Positions 18,500 through 27,460 of a stretch of 64,000 bases of DNA are shown here, piece after piece. Within the stretch, counting starts at the first letter, position 1, and each line of letters starts with the position of its first letter. Below the pieces are notes generated by a model. The model saw only the letters and a list, made by a program, of their open reading frames with translations, made no database searches and was not told the DNA's origin. A program made the translations under genes and the position numbers. Origin of the DNA: Affinundibacterium flavidum (GTDB lineage Bacteria > Pseudomonadota > Gammaproteobacteria > Burkholderiales > Burkholderiaceae_D); NCBI RefSeq assembly GCF_014284175.1, contig NZ_JACOGA010000002.1:124001-188000 (forward strand), in the 5' to 3' direction.

Positions 18500-20290
18500 A
18501 TGGGTCAATACATCGCTCCATTACGTGATATGCAATTCGTTTTACATGAATTGTTGGGAGTAGAAGCGGCACTCAAAGAATTGCCTAAGTACGCCGAAAT
18601 TGATGCCGATATCATCAATCAAGTGATGGAAGAAGGCGGTAAATTTTGCTCAGAAGTGATTTTCCCTATCAATCACTCCGGTGATCGCGAAGGCTGCCAC
18701 CATGACAAAACCACGCATACGGTGACCACGCCAAAAGGTTTCAAAGAAGCCTACAAACAGTACGTAGAAGCAGGCTGGCCTGCACTCTCTTGCGACCCGG
18801 AATACGGCGGCCAAGGTTTGCCACTGGTGATGAACAACTCCATGTACGAAATGATGAACTCCGGTAATCAGGCGTGGACCATGTACCCAGGTTTGTCGCA
18901 CGGTGCCTACGAATGTTTGCATGAGCACGGTACTCCAGAACAAAAAGCACTGTACTTACCGAAACTGACTTCCGGCGAATGGACAGGCACCATGTGCTTA
19001 ACCGAGCCACACTGCGGTACTGATCTCGGCATGTTGCGTTCTAAAGCCGAACCACAAGGCGACGGCACTTACAAAATCACTGGCGCAAAAATCTTTATCT
19101 CTGCGGGCGAACATGACTGCGCAGAAAACATTATTCACTTGGTGTTGGCGCGTTTGCCAGATGCACCTGAAGGTTCTAAAGGTATTTCTTTGTTCCTGGT
19201 ACCGAAGTTCATGCCGAATGCAGATGGCAGCATCGGTGCACGCAATCCAATCTTCTGCGGCGCGATTGAAGAAAAAATGGGTATCCATGGCAACTCCACT
19301 TGCCAGATGAATTTAGATGGCGCAATTGGTACTTTGATTGGTCAGCCACACAAAGGTTTGAACGCGATGTTCGTGTTCATGAATGCCGCTCGTTTGGGCG
19401 TTGGTATGCAAGGTTTGGGCTTGACTGAAGTTGCTTACCAAAATGCGCTGATCTACGCGAAAGATCGTATCCAAATGCGTAGCTTGTCGGGTCCAAAAGC
19501 ACCAGACAAACCAGCCGATCCTATCATCGTGCATGCGGATGTACGTCGTATGTTGTTGACGGCAAAAGCCTGGGCTGAAGGTGGTCGTGCTTTCTGTTCC
19601 TATGTTGCGTTGCAACTCGACAAAGAACTGAATCACCCAGACGAAGAAGTCCGTAAAGAATGTGCAGACGAAGTCGCTTTGTTGACACCGATCATCAAAG
19701 CCTTCATCACCGACAATGCGTGGACAGCCACATCAGAATGCTTACAAGTATTCGGCGGCCACGGTTATATCGCCGAATGGGGCATGGAACAATATGTACG
19801 CGATGCCCGCATCAACATGATCTATGAAGGCACGAACACTGTGCAATCTTTGGATTTGTTAGGTCGCAAAATTTTGCAAGACAACGGCGCAAAACTGCGT
19901 AAATTCGGCGCGAAAGTACAAGCTTTCGTTGAAGAAAACGGTACCGATGAAGCGATGTCAGAATTCATCACACCATTGGCAGAACTCGGCGACAAAGTCA
20001 CTAAACTGACGATGGAAATTGGTATGAAGGCCTTCCAAAATCCTGATGAAGTCGGTGCAGCAGCTGTACCATACCTGCGCGTTGCTGGCCATTTGGTGTA
20101 CAGCTACTTCTTCGCACAAATGGCGAAGATCGCGTTGGCAAAACAAGATTCTGGCGACACTTTCTACAAAGCGAAATTAGCGACTATCCGTTTCTACTTT
20201 GCGCGTTTGTATCCAGAGACAGCTATGTGCATCCGTCAGGCACGTTCTGGTTCTGCGAATTTATTGTCGTTGGAAGCTGATTTGTTTTAA
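18500..20290 (+). CDS. Acyl-CoA dehydrogenase (long form)
   Basis: At 596 residues this is the longer bacterial form with an extra C-terminal domain. It catalyses the first, FAD-dependent step of beta-oxidation, making trans-2-enoyl-CoA. FAD/substrate motifs are MCLTEPHCGTDLG and KIFISAGEHD; Glu443 in IYEGTNTVQSLDLLGRK is the expected catalytic base. GAGGAG lies a few bases before the ATG. The gap to the bifunctional enzyme gene is filled by a large palindromic repeat. Confidence 0.94.
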   Translation: MGQYIAPLRDMQFVLHELLGVEAALKELPKYAEIDADIINQVMEEGGKFCSEVIFPINHSGDREGCHHDKTTHTVTTPKGFKEAYKQYVEAGWPALSCDPEYGGQGLPLVMNNSMYEMMNSGNQAWTMYPGLSHGAYECLHEHGTPEQKALYLPKLTSGEWTGTMCLTEPHCGTDLGMLRSKAEPQGDGTYKITGAKIFISAGEHDCAENIIHLVLARLPDAPEGSKGISLFLVPKFMPNADGSIGARNPIFCGAIEEKMGIHGNSTCQMNLDGAIGTLIGQPHKGLNAMFVFMNAARLGVGMQGLGLTEVAYQNALIYAKDRIQMRSLSGPKAPDKPADPIIVHADVRRMLLTAKAWAEGGRAFCSYVALQLDKELNHPDEEVRKECADEVALLTPIIKAFITDNAWTATSECLQVFGGHGYIAEWGMEQYVRDARINMIYEGTNTVQSLDLLGRKILQDNGAKLRKFGAKVQAFVEENGTDEAMSEFITPLAELGDKVTKLTMEIGMKAFQNPDEVGAAAVPYLRVAGHLVYSYFFAQMAKIALAKQDSGDTFYKAKLATIRFYFARLYPETAMCIRQARSGSANLLSLEADLF

Positions 20291-20335
20291 GAAATGTAAT
20301 ACATGCCCAATAACCTGCGAGCTGGGAGGAAATCC

Positions 20336-20447
20336 CCTCCCCTTCAAGGGGAGGGCTAGGGTGGGGATGGGTTTTGGTGAAGATATCTGTGCTGTTTTTC
20401 AACCGAAACCCATCCCCATCCCAACCTTCCCCTTGAAGGGGAAGGAG
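20336..20447. repeat. Long imperfect inverted repeat (two facing GGGGAGGG-type units)
   Basis: Arm 20336-20374 and arm 20406-20445 are near-complementary over about 39 bases, each containing its own small palindrome (CCCCTTCAAGGGG and CCCCTTGAAGGGG). Related single or paired units appear at 50011-50052 and 60104-60275, with CCCGCAAGCGGG cores. It lies between the acyl-CoA dehydrogenase and fadB-like genes of one probable operon, where such structures can trim or protect mRNA. Confidence 0.85.
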
Positions 20448-20497
20448 TTAAAACCTCGCCCTACCTAACCAACTGAATTTTATTAAAAGGTACGTCA

Positions 20498-22897
20498 ATG
20501 CCTAATTTCATCGTCAAAAAAGTCGCCGTGCTCGGCGCTGGTGTGATGGGAGCGCAAATTGCTGCGCACTGTGTCAATGCCAAAGTTCCTGTCGTTTTAT
20601 TCGACTTGCCAGCTAAAGAAGGTCCGAAAAACGGCATCGTTCTCAAAGCGATCGAGAATCTTAAAAAACTCAACCCAGCACCACTCGGTGACAAAGACGA
20701 TGCGGCACTGATCGAAGTCGCCAACTACGAAGACAATCTCGATGTCTTAGCTGGCTGCGATTTGATCATCGAAGCGATTGCAGAACGTATGGATTGGAAA
20801 CACGATCTGTACAAAAAAGTTGCGCCGCACATCGCGCCAAATGCGATCTTCGCTTCTAACACTTCAGGTTTATCAATCACTGCCTTGTCCGAAGGTTTTG
20901 ATGACGAATTGAAAGCGCGCTTCTGTGGCGTCCATTTCTTCAATCCACCACGCTATATGCATTTGGTGGAATTAATTCCTACCGCAGCAACGCGTTCAGA
21001 CATCCTCGATCAACTCGAAGGCTTCCTGACCACGACTTTGGGTAAAGGCGTAGTCCACGCGAAAGATACGCCAAACTTCATCGCGAATCGCGTTGGTATC
21101 TTCGGTATGTTGGCAACCATCTATCAAGCAGAACAATTTGGCTTGAGCGTCGATGTCGTTGATGATTTGACTGGCAAAAAACTCGGTCGTGCTTCCTCTG
21201 GTACTTTCCGTACTGCTGACGTAGTTGGCCTCGACACCATGGCGCACGTGATCAAAACTATGCAAGACAACTTGCAAGATGATCCTTTCTTCGCGGTCTA
21301 CAAAACACCAGAAGTCTTGGCGAAACTAGTCGCTGCGGGCACGCTCGGTCAAAAGTCTGGCGCAGGTTTCTACAAAAAAATCGGTAAAGATATTCAACGT
21401 TTGGATTTCGCTAGCGGCACTTATGTTGCCGGCGGCGCAAAGGCAGACGACTTGGTTGGCCGCATCTTGAAAGAAAAAGATCCTGTCAAGAAAATGAAAT
21501 CTTTGCGCGAATCGACTAACAAACAAGCGCAATTCTTGTGGTCTATCTTCCGTGACGCTTTCCATTACATCGCGATTCATGGCGCGACGATTGCCGACAA
21601 TGCGCGCGATATCGATTTCGCGATGCGTTGGGGCTTTGGCTGGAATGTCGGTCCATTCGAAACATGGCAAGCATCTGGCTGGCAGCAAGTCGCAACTTGG
21701 GTCAAAGAAGATATCGAAGCAGGTAAAGCACTGTGCGCAACACCATTGCCAGCTTGGGTATTTGAAGGCCCAGTCGCCGACAAAGCGGGTGTGCATACGC
21801 CAGAAGGTTCATGGTCTATCGGTCGCAATACTTTCGCACCGCGTTCAAGTTTGGCGGTGTATGAGCGTCAAGCATTCCGCGCTCCAGTCATGGGCGCTGG
21901 TGCAGAAACCGGCGCAACGGCTGGCGTGACTTTCTTCGAAGATGAATCGGTACGTATCTGGCATCAAAACGATGACGTTTTGATCCTGTCCTTCAAAACC
22001 AAGATGCACGTAATTGGTCCAGGCGTGGTCGCTGGTATGGAAAAAGCGATTGCCGAAGCTGAGAAAAACTTCAAAGGCTTGGTGATCTGGCATGCAGACG
22101 CGGCTGAAGGCGGTGCTTTCTCTGCGGGTGCAGATTTGCAAGCGATGTTGCCATTATTTATGTCTGGTGGCGTAAAAGCGATTGAACCAGCGATCTCCCA
22201 ATTACAAAACGCGCATCAGGCTTTGAAATACGCGAATGTTCCAGTGGTGGCTGCTGTCGCAGGTCTGGCGCTCGGCGGTGGTTGCGAGCTGATGATGCAC
22301 GCAGCAAAACGTGTGGCAGCATTGGAATCGTATATTGGTCTGGTCGAAGTCGGTGTCGGCCTAGTTCCAGGCGGTGGCGGTTTGAAAGAAGCCGCAGTAC
22401 GCGCAGCTAAAGATGCAAAAGGTACTGACTTGCTGCAATTCTTGAAAAACTACTTCACGAATGCAGCGACAGCGAATGTGTCTAAGTCAGCCTTAGAAGC
22501 ACAGAAGATGGGTTACCTCGATCAAAACGACGTGATCATTTTCAATGCCTATGAATTATTACATGTAGCCAAAGTCGAAGCCCGTGCGATGTTTGATGCC
22601 GGCTATCGTCCAGCAATGCGCAAGTTGGTGCCAGTCACAGGTCGTCATGGTATCGCGACTATCGGTGCGCAATTAATCAATATGCGTGACGGCGGTTTCA
22701 TCTCTGCGCATGATTTCAAACTCGGCAAGATGATTGCTGAAGTCGTTTGCGGTGGCGACATCGACAATGGCAGCATGGTCAGCGAACAATGGTTGCTCGA
22801 CATGGAGCGCAAGGCGTTTATGGAATTGTTGAATCATCCAAAAACCCAAGAGCGCATCATGGGCATGATGCAAACCGGCAAACCAGTTAGAAACTAA
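20498..22897 (+). CDS. Bifunctional 3-hydroxyacyl-CoA dehydrogenase / enoyl-CoA hydratase (FadN-type order)
   Basis: The 799-residue protein begins with the NAD-binding dehydrogenase (AVLGAGVMGAQIAAH; catalytic-His region CGVHFFNPPRYMHLVE) and ends with a crotonase domain (GGAFSAGADLQAM; LALGGGCELMMHA; GLVEVGVGLVPGGGG), both crotonase glutamates being present. This order is the reverse of E. coli FadB and matches Bacillus FadN-like enzymes. It carries out hydration and oxidation of enoyl-CoA. It is followed 14 bases later by the thiolase gene, so the two are co-transcribed. Confidence 0.94.
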   Translation: MPNFIVKKVAVLGAGVMGAQIAAHCVNAKVPVVLFDLPAKEGPKNGIVLKAIENLKKLNPAPLGDKDDAALIEVANYEDNLDVLAGCDLIIEAIAERMDWKHDLYKKVAPHIAPNAIFASNTSGLSITALSEGFDDELKARFCGVHFFNPPRYMHLVELIPTAATRSDILDQLEGFLTTTLGKGVVHAKDTPNFIANRVGIFGMLATIYQAEQFGLSVDVVDDLTGKKLGRASSGTFRTADVVGLDTMAHVIKTMQDNLQDDPFFAVYKTPEVLAKLVAAGTLGQKSGAGFYKKIGKDIQRLDFASGTYVAGGAKADDLVGRILKEKDPVKKMKSLRESTNKQAQFLWSIFRDAFHYIAIHGATIADNARDIDFAMRWGFGWNVGPFETWQASGWQQVATWVKEDIEAGKALCATPLPAWVFEGPVADKAGVHTPEGSWSIGRNTFAPRSSLAVYERQAFRAPVMGAGAETGATAGVTFFEDESVRIWHQNDDVLILSFKTKMHVIGPGVVAGMEKAIAEAEKNFKGLVIWHADAAEGGAFSAGADLQAMLPLFMSGGVKAIEPAISQLQNAHQALKYANVPVVAAVAGLALGGGCELMMHAAKRVAALESYIGLVEVGVGLVPGGGGLKEAAVRAAKDAKGTDLLQFLKNYFTNAATANVSKSALEAQKMGYLDQNDVIIFNAYELLHVAKVEARAMFDAGYRPAMRKLVPVTGRHGIATIGAQLINMRDGGFISAHDFKLGKMIAEVVCGGDIDNGSMVSEQWLLDMERKAFMELLNHPKTQERIMGMMQTGKPVRN

Positions 22898-22911
22898 TCG
22901 AGGACACGACA

Positions 22912-24108
22912 ATGACTACTCAATTACAAGACGCTTACATCGTCGCGGCAACTCGTTCCCCTATCGGTAAATCGGGTCGCGGTATGTTCCGCAACACACG
23001 CCCAGATGACTTGCTGGTCGGTGTATTGAAATCCGCTTTGGCACAAGTGCCGAATCTTGATCCTAAGCTGATCGAAGACGCCATCGTTGGCTGTTCTTTC
23101 CCAGAAGGTGCACAAGGCTTGAATCTGGCGCGTATGAGCATTCTGTTGGCAGGCTTGCCAAATACCATAGGCGGGGTAACGATCAATCGTTACTGCGCCT
23201 CTGGTATCACAGCAGTCGCTATGGCGGCAGATCGCATCCGTGTGGGCCAAGCTGACGTGATGATCGCCGCTGGTGTGGAATCCATGTCCATGGTACCGAT
23301 GATGGGTAGCAATCCATCGATGAACATGGCGATCCTGAAAGACGAAAACGCCGGTATCGCTTACGGCATGGGTTTAACCGCAGAAAAAGTGGCAACGCAA
23401 TGGAAAGTCAGCCGCGAAGCACAAGATGCTTTCGCACTGCAATCACACCAACGCGCTTTAGCAGCACAAGCAGCTGGCTACTTCGACGCTGAAACCACAC
23501 CGTTTGAAATCATTGACCGTGTACCAAATTTGGTCACAGGTGAAATTGAACTCAAAACCCGCACAGTGAATCGTGATGAAGGTGCGCGCCCAGATACATC
23601 ACTCGAAGGTTTAGCAAAACTGAAAGCCGTATTCGCTGCTAAAGGTTCTGTGACTGCCGGTAATAGTTCACAAACTTCGGACGGTGCTGGTGCTTTGATC
23701 TTGGTCAGCGAAAAAATCTTGAAGCAATTCAACCTGACACCACTCGCACGTTTCGCCTCTTTCGCAGTCCGTGGTGTGCCACCAGAAATCATGGGTATAG
23801 GCCCTAAAGAAGCAATTCCAGCGGCATGTAAAGCTGCGGGCATCACACAAGACCAAATCGACTGGTTTGAATTGAATGAAGCGTTTGCTGCGCAGTCTTT
23901 GGCAGTGGTGCAAGACCTCGGTCTCGATCCAGCTAAAGTCAATCCTATGGGTGGTGCGATTGCATTAGGTCACCCACTTGGCGCGACAGGTGCGATTCGT
24001 TCTGCCACCACGATTCATGCCATGCAACGCAATAAGTTAAAGTACGGCATGGTGACGATGTGCGTCGGGACGGGTATGGGAGCAGCAGGTATTTTTGAAC
24101 GCATGTAG
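22912..24108 (+). CDS. fadA: Acetyl-CoA acyltransferase (thiolase)
   Basis: The 398-residue thiolase cleaves 3-ketoacyl-CoA to acetyl-CoA and a shortened acyl-CoA. The nucleophile is Cys95 (INRYCASGITAVA), with the conserved NEAFAAQ, GHPLGATGA (His) and CVGTGMGAAG (second Cys) motifs. Its partner is the bifunctional enzyme encoded just upstream. The fadA symbol is by function; degradative thiolase is favoured over a biosynthetic one by context. Confidence 0.94.
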   Translation: MTTQLQDAYIVAATRSPIGKSGRGMFRNTRPDDLLVGVLKSALAQVPNLDPKLIEDAIVGCSFPEGAQGLNLARMSILLAGLPNTIGGVTINRYCASGITAVAMAADRIRVGQADVMIAAGVESMSMVPMMGSNPSMNMAILKDENAGIAYGMGLTAEKVATQWKVSREAQDAFALQSHQRALAAQAAGYFDAETTPFEIIDRVPNLVTGEIELKTRTVNRDEGARPDTSLEGLAKLKAVFAAKGSVTAGNSSQTSDGAGALILVSEKILKQFNLTPLARFASFAVRGVPPEIMGIGPKEAIPAACKAAGITQDQIDWFELNEAFAAQSLAVVQDLGLDPAKVNPMGGAIALGHPLGATGAIRSATTIHAMQRNKLKYGMVTMCVGTGMGAAGIFERM

Positions 24109-24121
24109 TCATTGCCCGCAT

Positions 24122-24230
24122 AAATCCAATTCTAGGGCGCCGCAGGGTGTTGAAGTTGTAAATGCGATGCTCGCAATATTGACATATTGCTGTGCTTCGC
24201 GCCTACTGCGGCATCCCTATAATTGAATTT
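24122..24230. repeat. 109-bp element with about 24-bp imperfect terminal inverted repeats
   Basis: The left arm 24122-24145 and right arm 24206-24230 match as inverted copies over about 24 bases with three substitutions and one gap (core TAGGG..GCCGCAG). The centre holds a perfect GCAATAT-TGAC-ATATTGC hairpin. No coding potential is visible. It follows the thiolase stop by 13 bases and may double as its transcript end. Confidence 0.75.
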
Positions 24231-24292
24231 CTGTGAGCAATTTTTCGTTCTCAAAAAACTCTCAACACAGAATTTTAGTTTTGAGCAAATTT

Positions 24293-24361
24293 GTAGGGCG
24301 GGTGTAACCCGCGCTGCTCAGGCGCTCGATGGGCTGGCGGCGCGGATTGCACCCGCCCTAC
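24293..24361. repeat. 69-bp palindromic repeat
   Basis: Arms of 22 bases beginning GTAGGGCGGGTG and ending CACCCGCCCTAC pair with two mismatches (GTAACCCGCGC against GCAATCCGCGC). Sequences of this GTAGGGCGGGTG kind recur between genes in many proteobacteria. The stretch 24109-24423 holds only this and the preceding element. Confidence 0.8.
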
Positions 24362-24423
24362 GAGACTGCTAATATTTTTTCGCTTTTAAGACATCTCAAC
24401 ACCAATAAACAATTAGGGAAAAA

Positions 24424-25197
24424 ATGGAAATCCTCACCACCATCAACGACGGCATTTTAACCATCAACTTCAACCGTCCAGAAAAGAAAAACGCTATTAC
24501 CTTTGGCATGTATGAAGCGATGGCGAATGCGATTAATGCGTCGAATGAGGATAAAAATGTCAGTGTGATTTTGATTACTGGCAAACCAGAAATTTTCACG
24601 GCAGGTAATGATCTCGAAGATTTTATGAAACATGCTGGCAGCTTGGCATCAAGCGAGATGCCGCCAGTGTATCAATTTATGCATGCTTTAAACGATGCAC
24701 AAAAGCCGGTTATCGCTGCGGTTGCTGGTGGTGCGGTCGGTATTGGCACGACACTATTAATGCATTGCGATATGGTTTATGCCGCCGACAATGCGAAATT
24801 CTCGCTGCCTTTTGCGCAACTCGGTCTTTGCCCAGAATTTGCTTCTAGCATGCTGTTCCAGCAAATCGTTGGCTATCAACGTGCTGCAGAAAAACTCCTG
24901 TTGGGGGAAGCCTTCCTCGCACAAGAAGCTTTTGAAATGGGCTTCATCAATAAAGTATTACCGCTTGAAGAATTATTGCCGTATGCAGAAAAACAAGCAG
25001 CAAAAATCGCCGCATTGCCAGCGAAATCTATACGCCTGACTAAGAGCTTGATGAAGGCAAATCAGCCACAAGCGATACGCGAAAAAATGAACGAAGAAAA
25101 CGCTCATTTCGGCGCGATGCTATCGCAACCCGAAGCGCGTGAAGCGATGATGGCATTCTTCCAAAAGCGCAAGCCGGACTTTAAGCAATTCAATTAA
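24424..25197 (+). CDS. Enoyl-CoA hydratase/isomerase, probably delta3-delta2-enoyl-CoA isomerase type
   Basis: The 257-residue crotonase-fold protein lacks both glutamates of classical enoyl-CoA hydratase: the GGGCEL position reads GIGTTL and the QPEILLG position reads LPFAQLG. It has instead LGLCPEFASS with Glu138, the position used by ECI2/PECI-type delta3,delta2-enoyl-CoA isomerases, which handle unsaturated fatty acids. Family placement is from motif comparison. It closes the beta-oxidation cluster but is separated from it by two palindromic elements, so it probably has its own promoter. Confidence 0.88.
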   Translation: MEILTTINDGILTINFNRPEKKNAITFGMYEAMANAINASNEDKNVSVILITGKPEIFTAGNDLEDFMKHAGSLASSEMPPVYQFMHALNDAQKPVIAAVAGGAVGIGTTLLMHCDMVYAADNAKFSLPFAQLGLCPEFASSMLFQQIVGYQRAAEKLLLGEAFLAQEAFEMGFINKVLPLEELLPYAEKQAAKIAALPAKSIRLTKSLMKANQPQAIREKMNEENAHFGAMLSQPEAREAMMAFFQKRKPDFKQFN

Positions 25198-25242
25198 TTT
25201 GCTAAAAATAGATTTTTGTCGCTAAGGACATCAGTAAGATAA

Positions 25243-25278
25243 AAAAAAAAGAAGTCTGTTTTTAAACTTCTTTTTTTT
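25243..25278. terminator. Bidirectional rho-independent terminator
   Basis: AAAAAAAAGAAGT (25243-25255) pairs with ACTTCTTTTTTTT (25266-25278). It serves both the isomerase gene (plus) and the LysR gene (minus), whose stops face each other. Confidence 0.85.
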
Positions 25279-25283
25279 ACATC

Positions 25284-26195
25284 CTAAGTTTTAGATTCAG
25301 TATCCTGCCAAGGTACAAGCGCAAACCACTCCACCAAAAAATCAAGCAAGGCTCTTACTGCAGGTGATAAGTGTTTGCGCGAAGGATATAGCGCGTAAAT
25401 CGACATTTCTGGCAAACGCCACTCGGGCAAGACTTGTTGCAAACGGCCATCGCGTAAATACGGGTTAGCCAAGAAAGTCGGTTGCAAAGCGATACCGCCA
25501 CCTGCAAGACAACCTTGTAATAAGGTGGTCGCTTCATTTGCACTGAAATAGCCGCCTATGCTGACTTGTGCACTCTCTTCACCTCGACTCAGCTTCCAAA
25601 TGCTCTTACCAAAATTCGCATAGCTGACACAACGGTGCGTCGTTAAATCAGCAGGCATTTGCGGAATTCCATGACTTGCCAAATAAGCGGGAGATGCCAC
25701 TAAGACTGAACTACACGGTGCCAGAATACGGCCAATCAAAATCGGATCGGGCGCCGCGCTAATCCGTATCGCCAGATCAATTCTAGCTTCGACCAGATTC
25801 AGAGCACTTTCACTGGCGTTCAAATCGATCTTCAGTTGTGGATGCAAGCGCAAAAAATCTACGATTGCTGCCGCCAGTTGCGCATAACAAAGCGACACAC
25901 TACAAGTGAGACGAAGTTGCCCGCGCAATTCACCATCATGCTCACTGGTTTCTTCTTCCACATTCTCCATCAGCGCTAACATTTGCTGGCAACGGCGCAA
26001 ACAATTTTCACCCGCATCGGTCAGGGTCACACTACGCGTGGTGCGCTGTAACAGCCGCGCCGCCAGCCAACGTTCCATCTCTCCCACATAGCGTGTCACC
26101 ATGGCGCGTGACATGTCTAATTTGTCGGCTGTTGCACTAAAGCTGCCACTGGTGGCGACTTCAACAAAAACTTGCATTGCAGTTAATCTATCCAT
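25284..26195 (-). CDS. LysR family transcriptional regulator
   Basis: The 303-residue protein has the LysR helix-turn-helix at the N-terminus (MQVFVEVATSGSFSATADKL, followed by MSRAMVTRYVGEME) and a periplasmic-binding-protein-like effector domain. It is divergent from the MBL-fold gene; the 140 bases between them should hold both promoters, and by LysR habit the MBL gene is the first candidate target. No obvious ribosome site precedes its ATG. Confidence 0.92.
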   Translation of the reverse strand: MDRLTAMQVFVEVATSGSFSATADKLDMSRAMVTRYVGEMERWLAARLLQRTTRSVTLTDAGENCLRRCQQMLALMENVEEETSEHDGELRGQLRLTCSVSLCYAQLAAAIVDFLRLHPQLKIDLNASESALNLVEARIDLAIRISAAPDPILIGRILAPCSSVLVASPAYLASHGIPQMPADLTTHRCVSYANFGKSIWKLSRGEESAQVSIGGYFSANEATTLLQGCLAGGGIALQPTFLANPYLRDGRLQQVLPEWRLPEMSIYALYPSRKHLSPAVRALLDFLVEWFALVPWQDTESKT

Positions 26196-26335
26196 TTTTT
26201 TGCTTATTTAATTATTATTTGCTCTATTTAAGAAACAGTTATGCGCATTTTAAGCGGTTTATCTGCGCGATATTAGCAACTATAGTTCAATCCAACGCAA
26301 CTTTGCGTATTTTTTATCAGACCACGGAGCTCATC

Positions 26336-27223
26336 ATGAACTTAATTAAAAACGCAATTACCAGCACAATCGCAACGACACTCGCCATCACATTTGGCAC
26401 AGCACAAGCCGCTCAAGCTGCCCCATTGACCGTGAAAATCTATAACGCTGGAAACGGAAGCTTTAATGTCAACTCCACGCTTATCTATGGCGAGAAAGAA
26501 GCGATGGTGATAGATGCTGGCTTTACTCGCGCAGATGCCTTGCGCATCGCCGCCAACGTGCTCGATAGCGGTAAACAACTGAGCATCATCTATGTTAGCC
26601 AGGCCGATCCTGATTACTACTTTGGCGTAGAAACCTTGAAAGAATTCTTCCCGCAAGCGCAAGTTGTGACGACACCTGCGGTACTCGAAAAACTCAGCGC
26701 GAAGATGGCAGGAAAAGTGGCGTTCTGGGGTCCTAAAATGGGCTTAAATGCACCACGCGCACCGATCACGCCACAAGCATTAAGTGGCAATACCATCAAA
26801 CTAGAAGGGCAAACGATTGAGATACATGGCACCACCGGTGCCTTGGCGCACCGCCCTTACGCATGGATACCCTCAATCAAAACCATCGTTGGCAATATCG
26901 CCGTCTTCGGCAATATGCATGTATGGACAGCAGACACACAAAGCAGCGCAGAGCGTGCGGCATGGATAGCACAACTCGATGAAATGGCCGCCTTAAAACC
27001 AGAGCTGGTGGTACCCGGCCACATGAGTGCAGGTACACAAGTCGATGTCAGTGCCATCAGTTTTACGAAAAATTACTTGCTGACGTTTGAAAAAAATCTC
27101 AGCGCAAACAAAGACAGCACGACGCTGATCAAGGCAATGAAACAGTCTTACCCACAATTGACCGAAGGTGGTTTGTCATTGGATATCGGTGCCAAAGTCA
27201 ACACAGGCGAGATGAAGTGGTAA
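26336..27223 (+). CDS. Secreted MBL-fold hydrolase-like protein with degenerate metal motif
   Basis: From the ATG at 26336 (GGAG 6 bases before) the 295-residue product begins with a signal peptide ending near AQAAQA. The metallo-beta-lactamase fold is visible (LIYGEKEAMVIDAGF; LVVPGHMS), but the usual HxHxDH motif reads SQADPDYYFG: only the Asp remains of the metal-binding residues. A longer open frame back to 26177 overlaps the LysR promoter and start, and is rejected. Activity may be altered or lost; it may belong to a sub-family with this motif. Divergent from a LysR regulator. Confidence 0.85.
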   Translation: MNLIKNAITSTIATTLAITFGTAQAAQAAPLTVKIYNAGNGSFNVNSTLIYGEKEAMVIDAGFTRADALRIAANVLDSGKQLSIIYVSQADPDYYFGVETLKEFFPQAQVVTTPAVLEKLSAKMAGKVAFWGPKMGLNAPRAPITPQALSGNTIKLEGQTIEIHGTTGALAHRPYAWIPSIKTIVGNIAVFGNMHVWTADTQSSAERAAWIAQLDEMAALKPELVVPGHMSAGTQVDVSAISFTKNYLLTFEKNLSANKDSTTLIKAMKQSYPQLTEGGLSLDIGAKVNTGEMKW

Positions 27224-27264
27224 TCACGCAAGGCTAAAAACTTAGTCTCACCGTAAATTGGCAT

Positions 27265-27300
27265 AATAGTCCGGTGGAGTTTGCCGGACTATTGTTGTTT
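27265..27300 (+). terminator. Rho-independent terminator of the MBL gene
   Basis: AATAGTCCGG (27265-27274) pairs perfectly with CCGGACTATT (27284-27293), followed by GTTGTTT. Confidence 0.75.
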
Positions 27301-27460
27301 AGAGCCAAAACGATCATTCTCAGCTGCAAATTCCTCGTCATCCCGGCTACCTCCACATTTTCTCCATCAATTCTGACTATGCTTCGTGCATCAAAGATGC
27401 GCAGCGCATGAGCTGCATCTTCCAATCAAAAGATCCACATCAGAAACAGGAAAATGATTT

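Noticed and set aside
20199..20468. Open frame of 89 codons through the palindromic repeat
   Set aside because: Half of it lies within the acyl-CoA dehydrogenase gene and the rest in a repeat.
26177..26335. N-terminal extension of the MBL-fold protein
   Set aside because: It overlaps the start of the divergent LysR gene and would bury the signal peptide.
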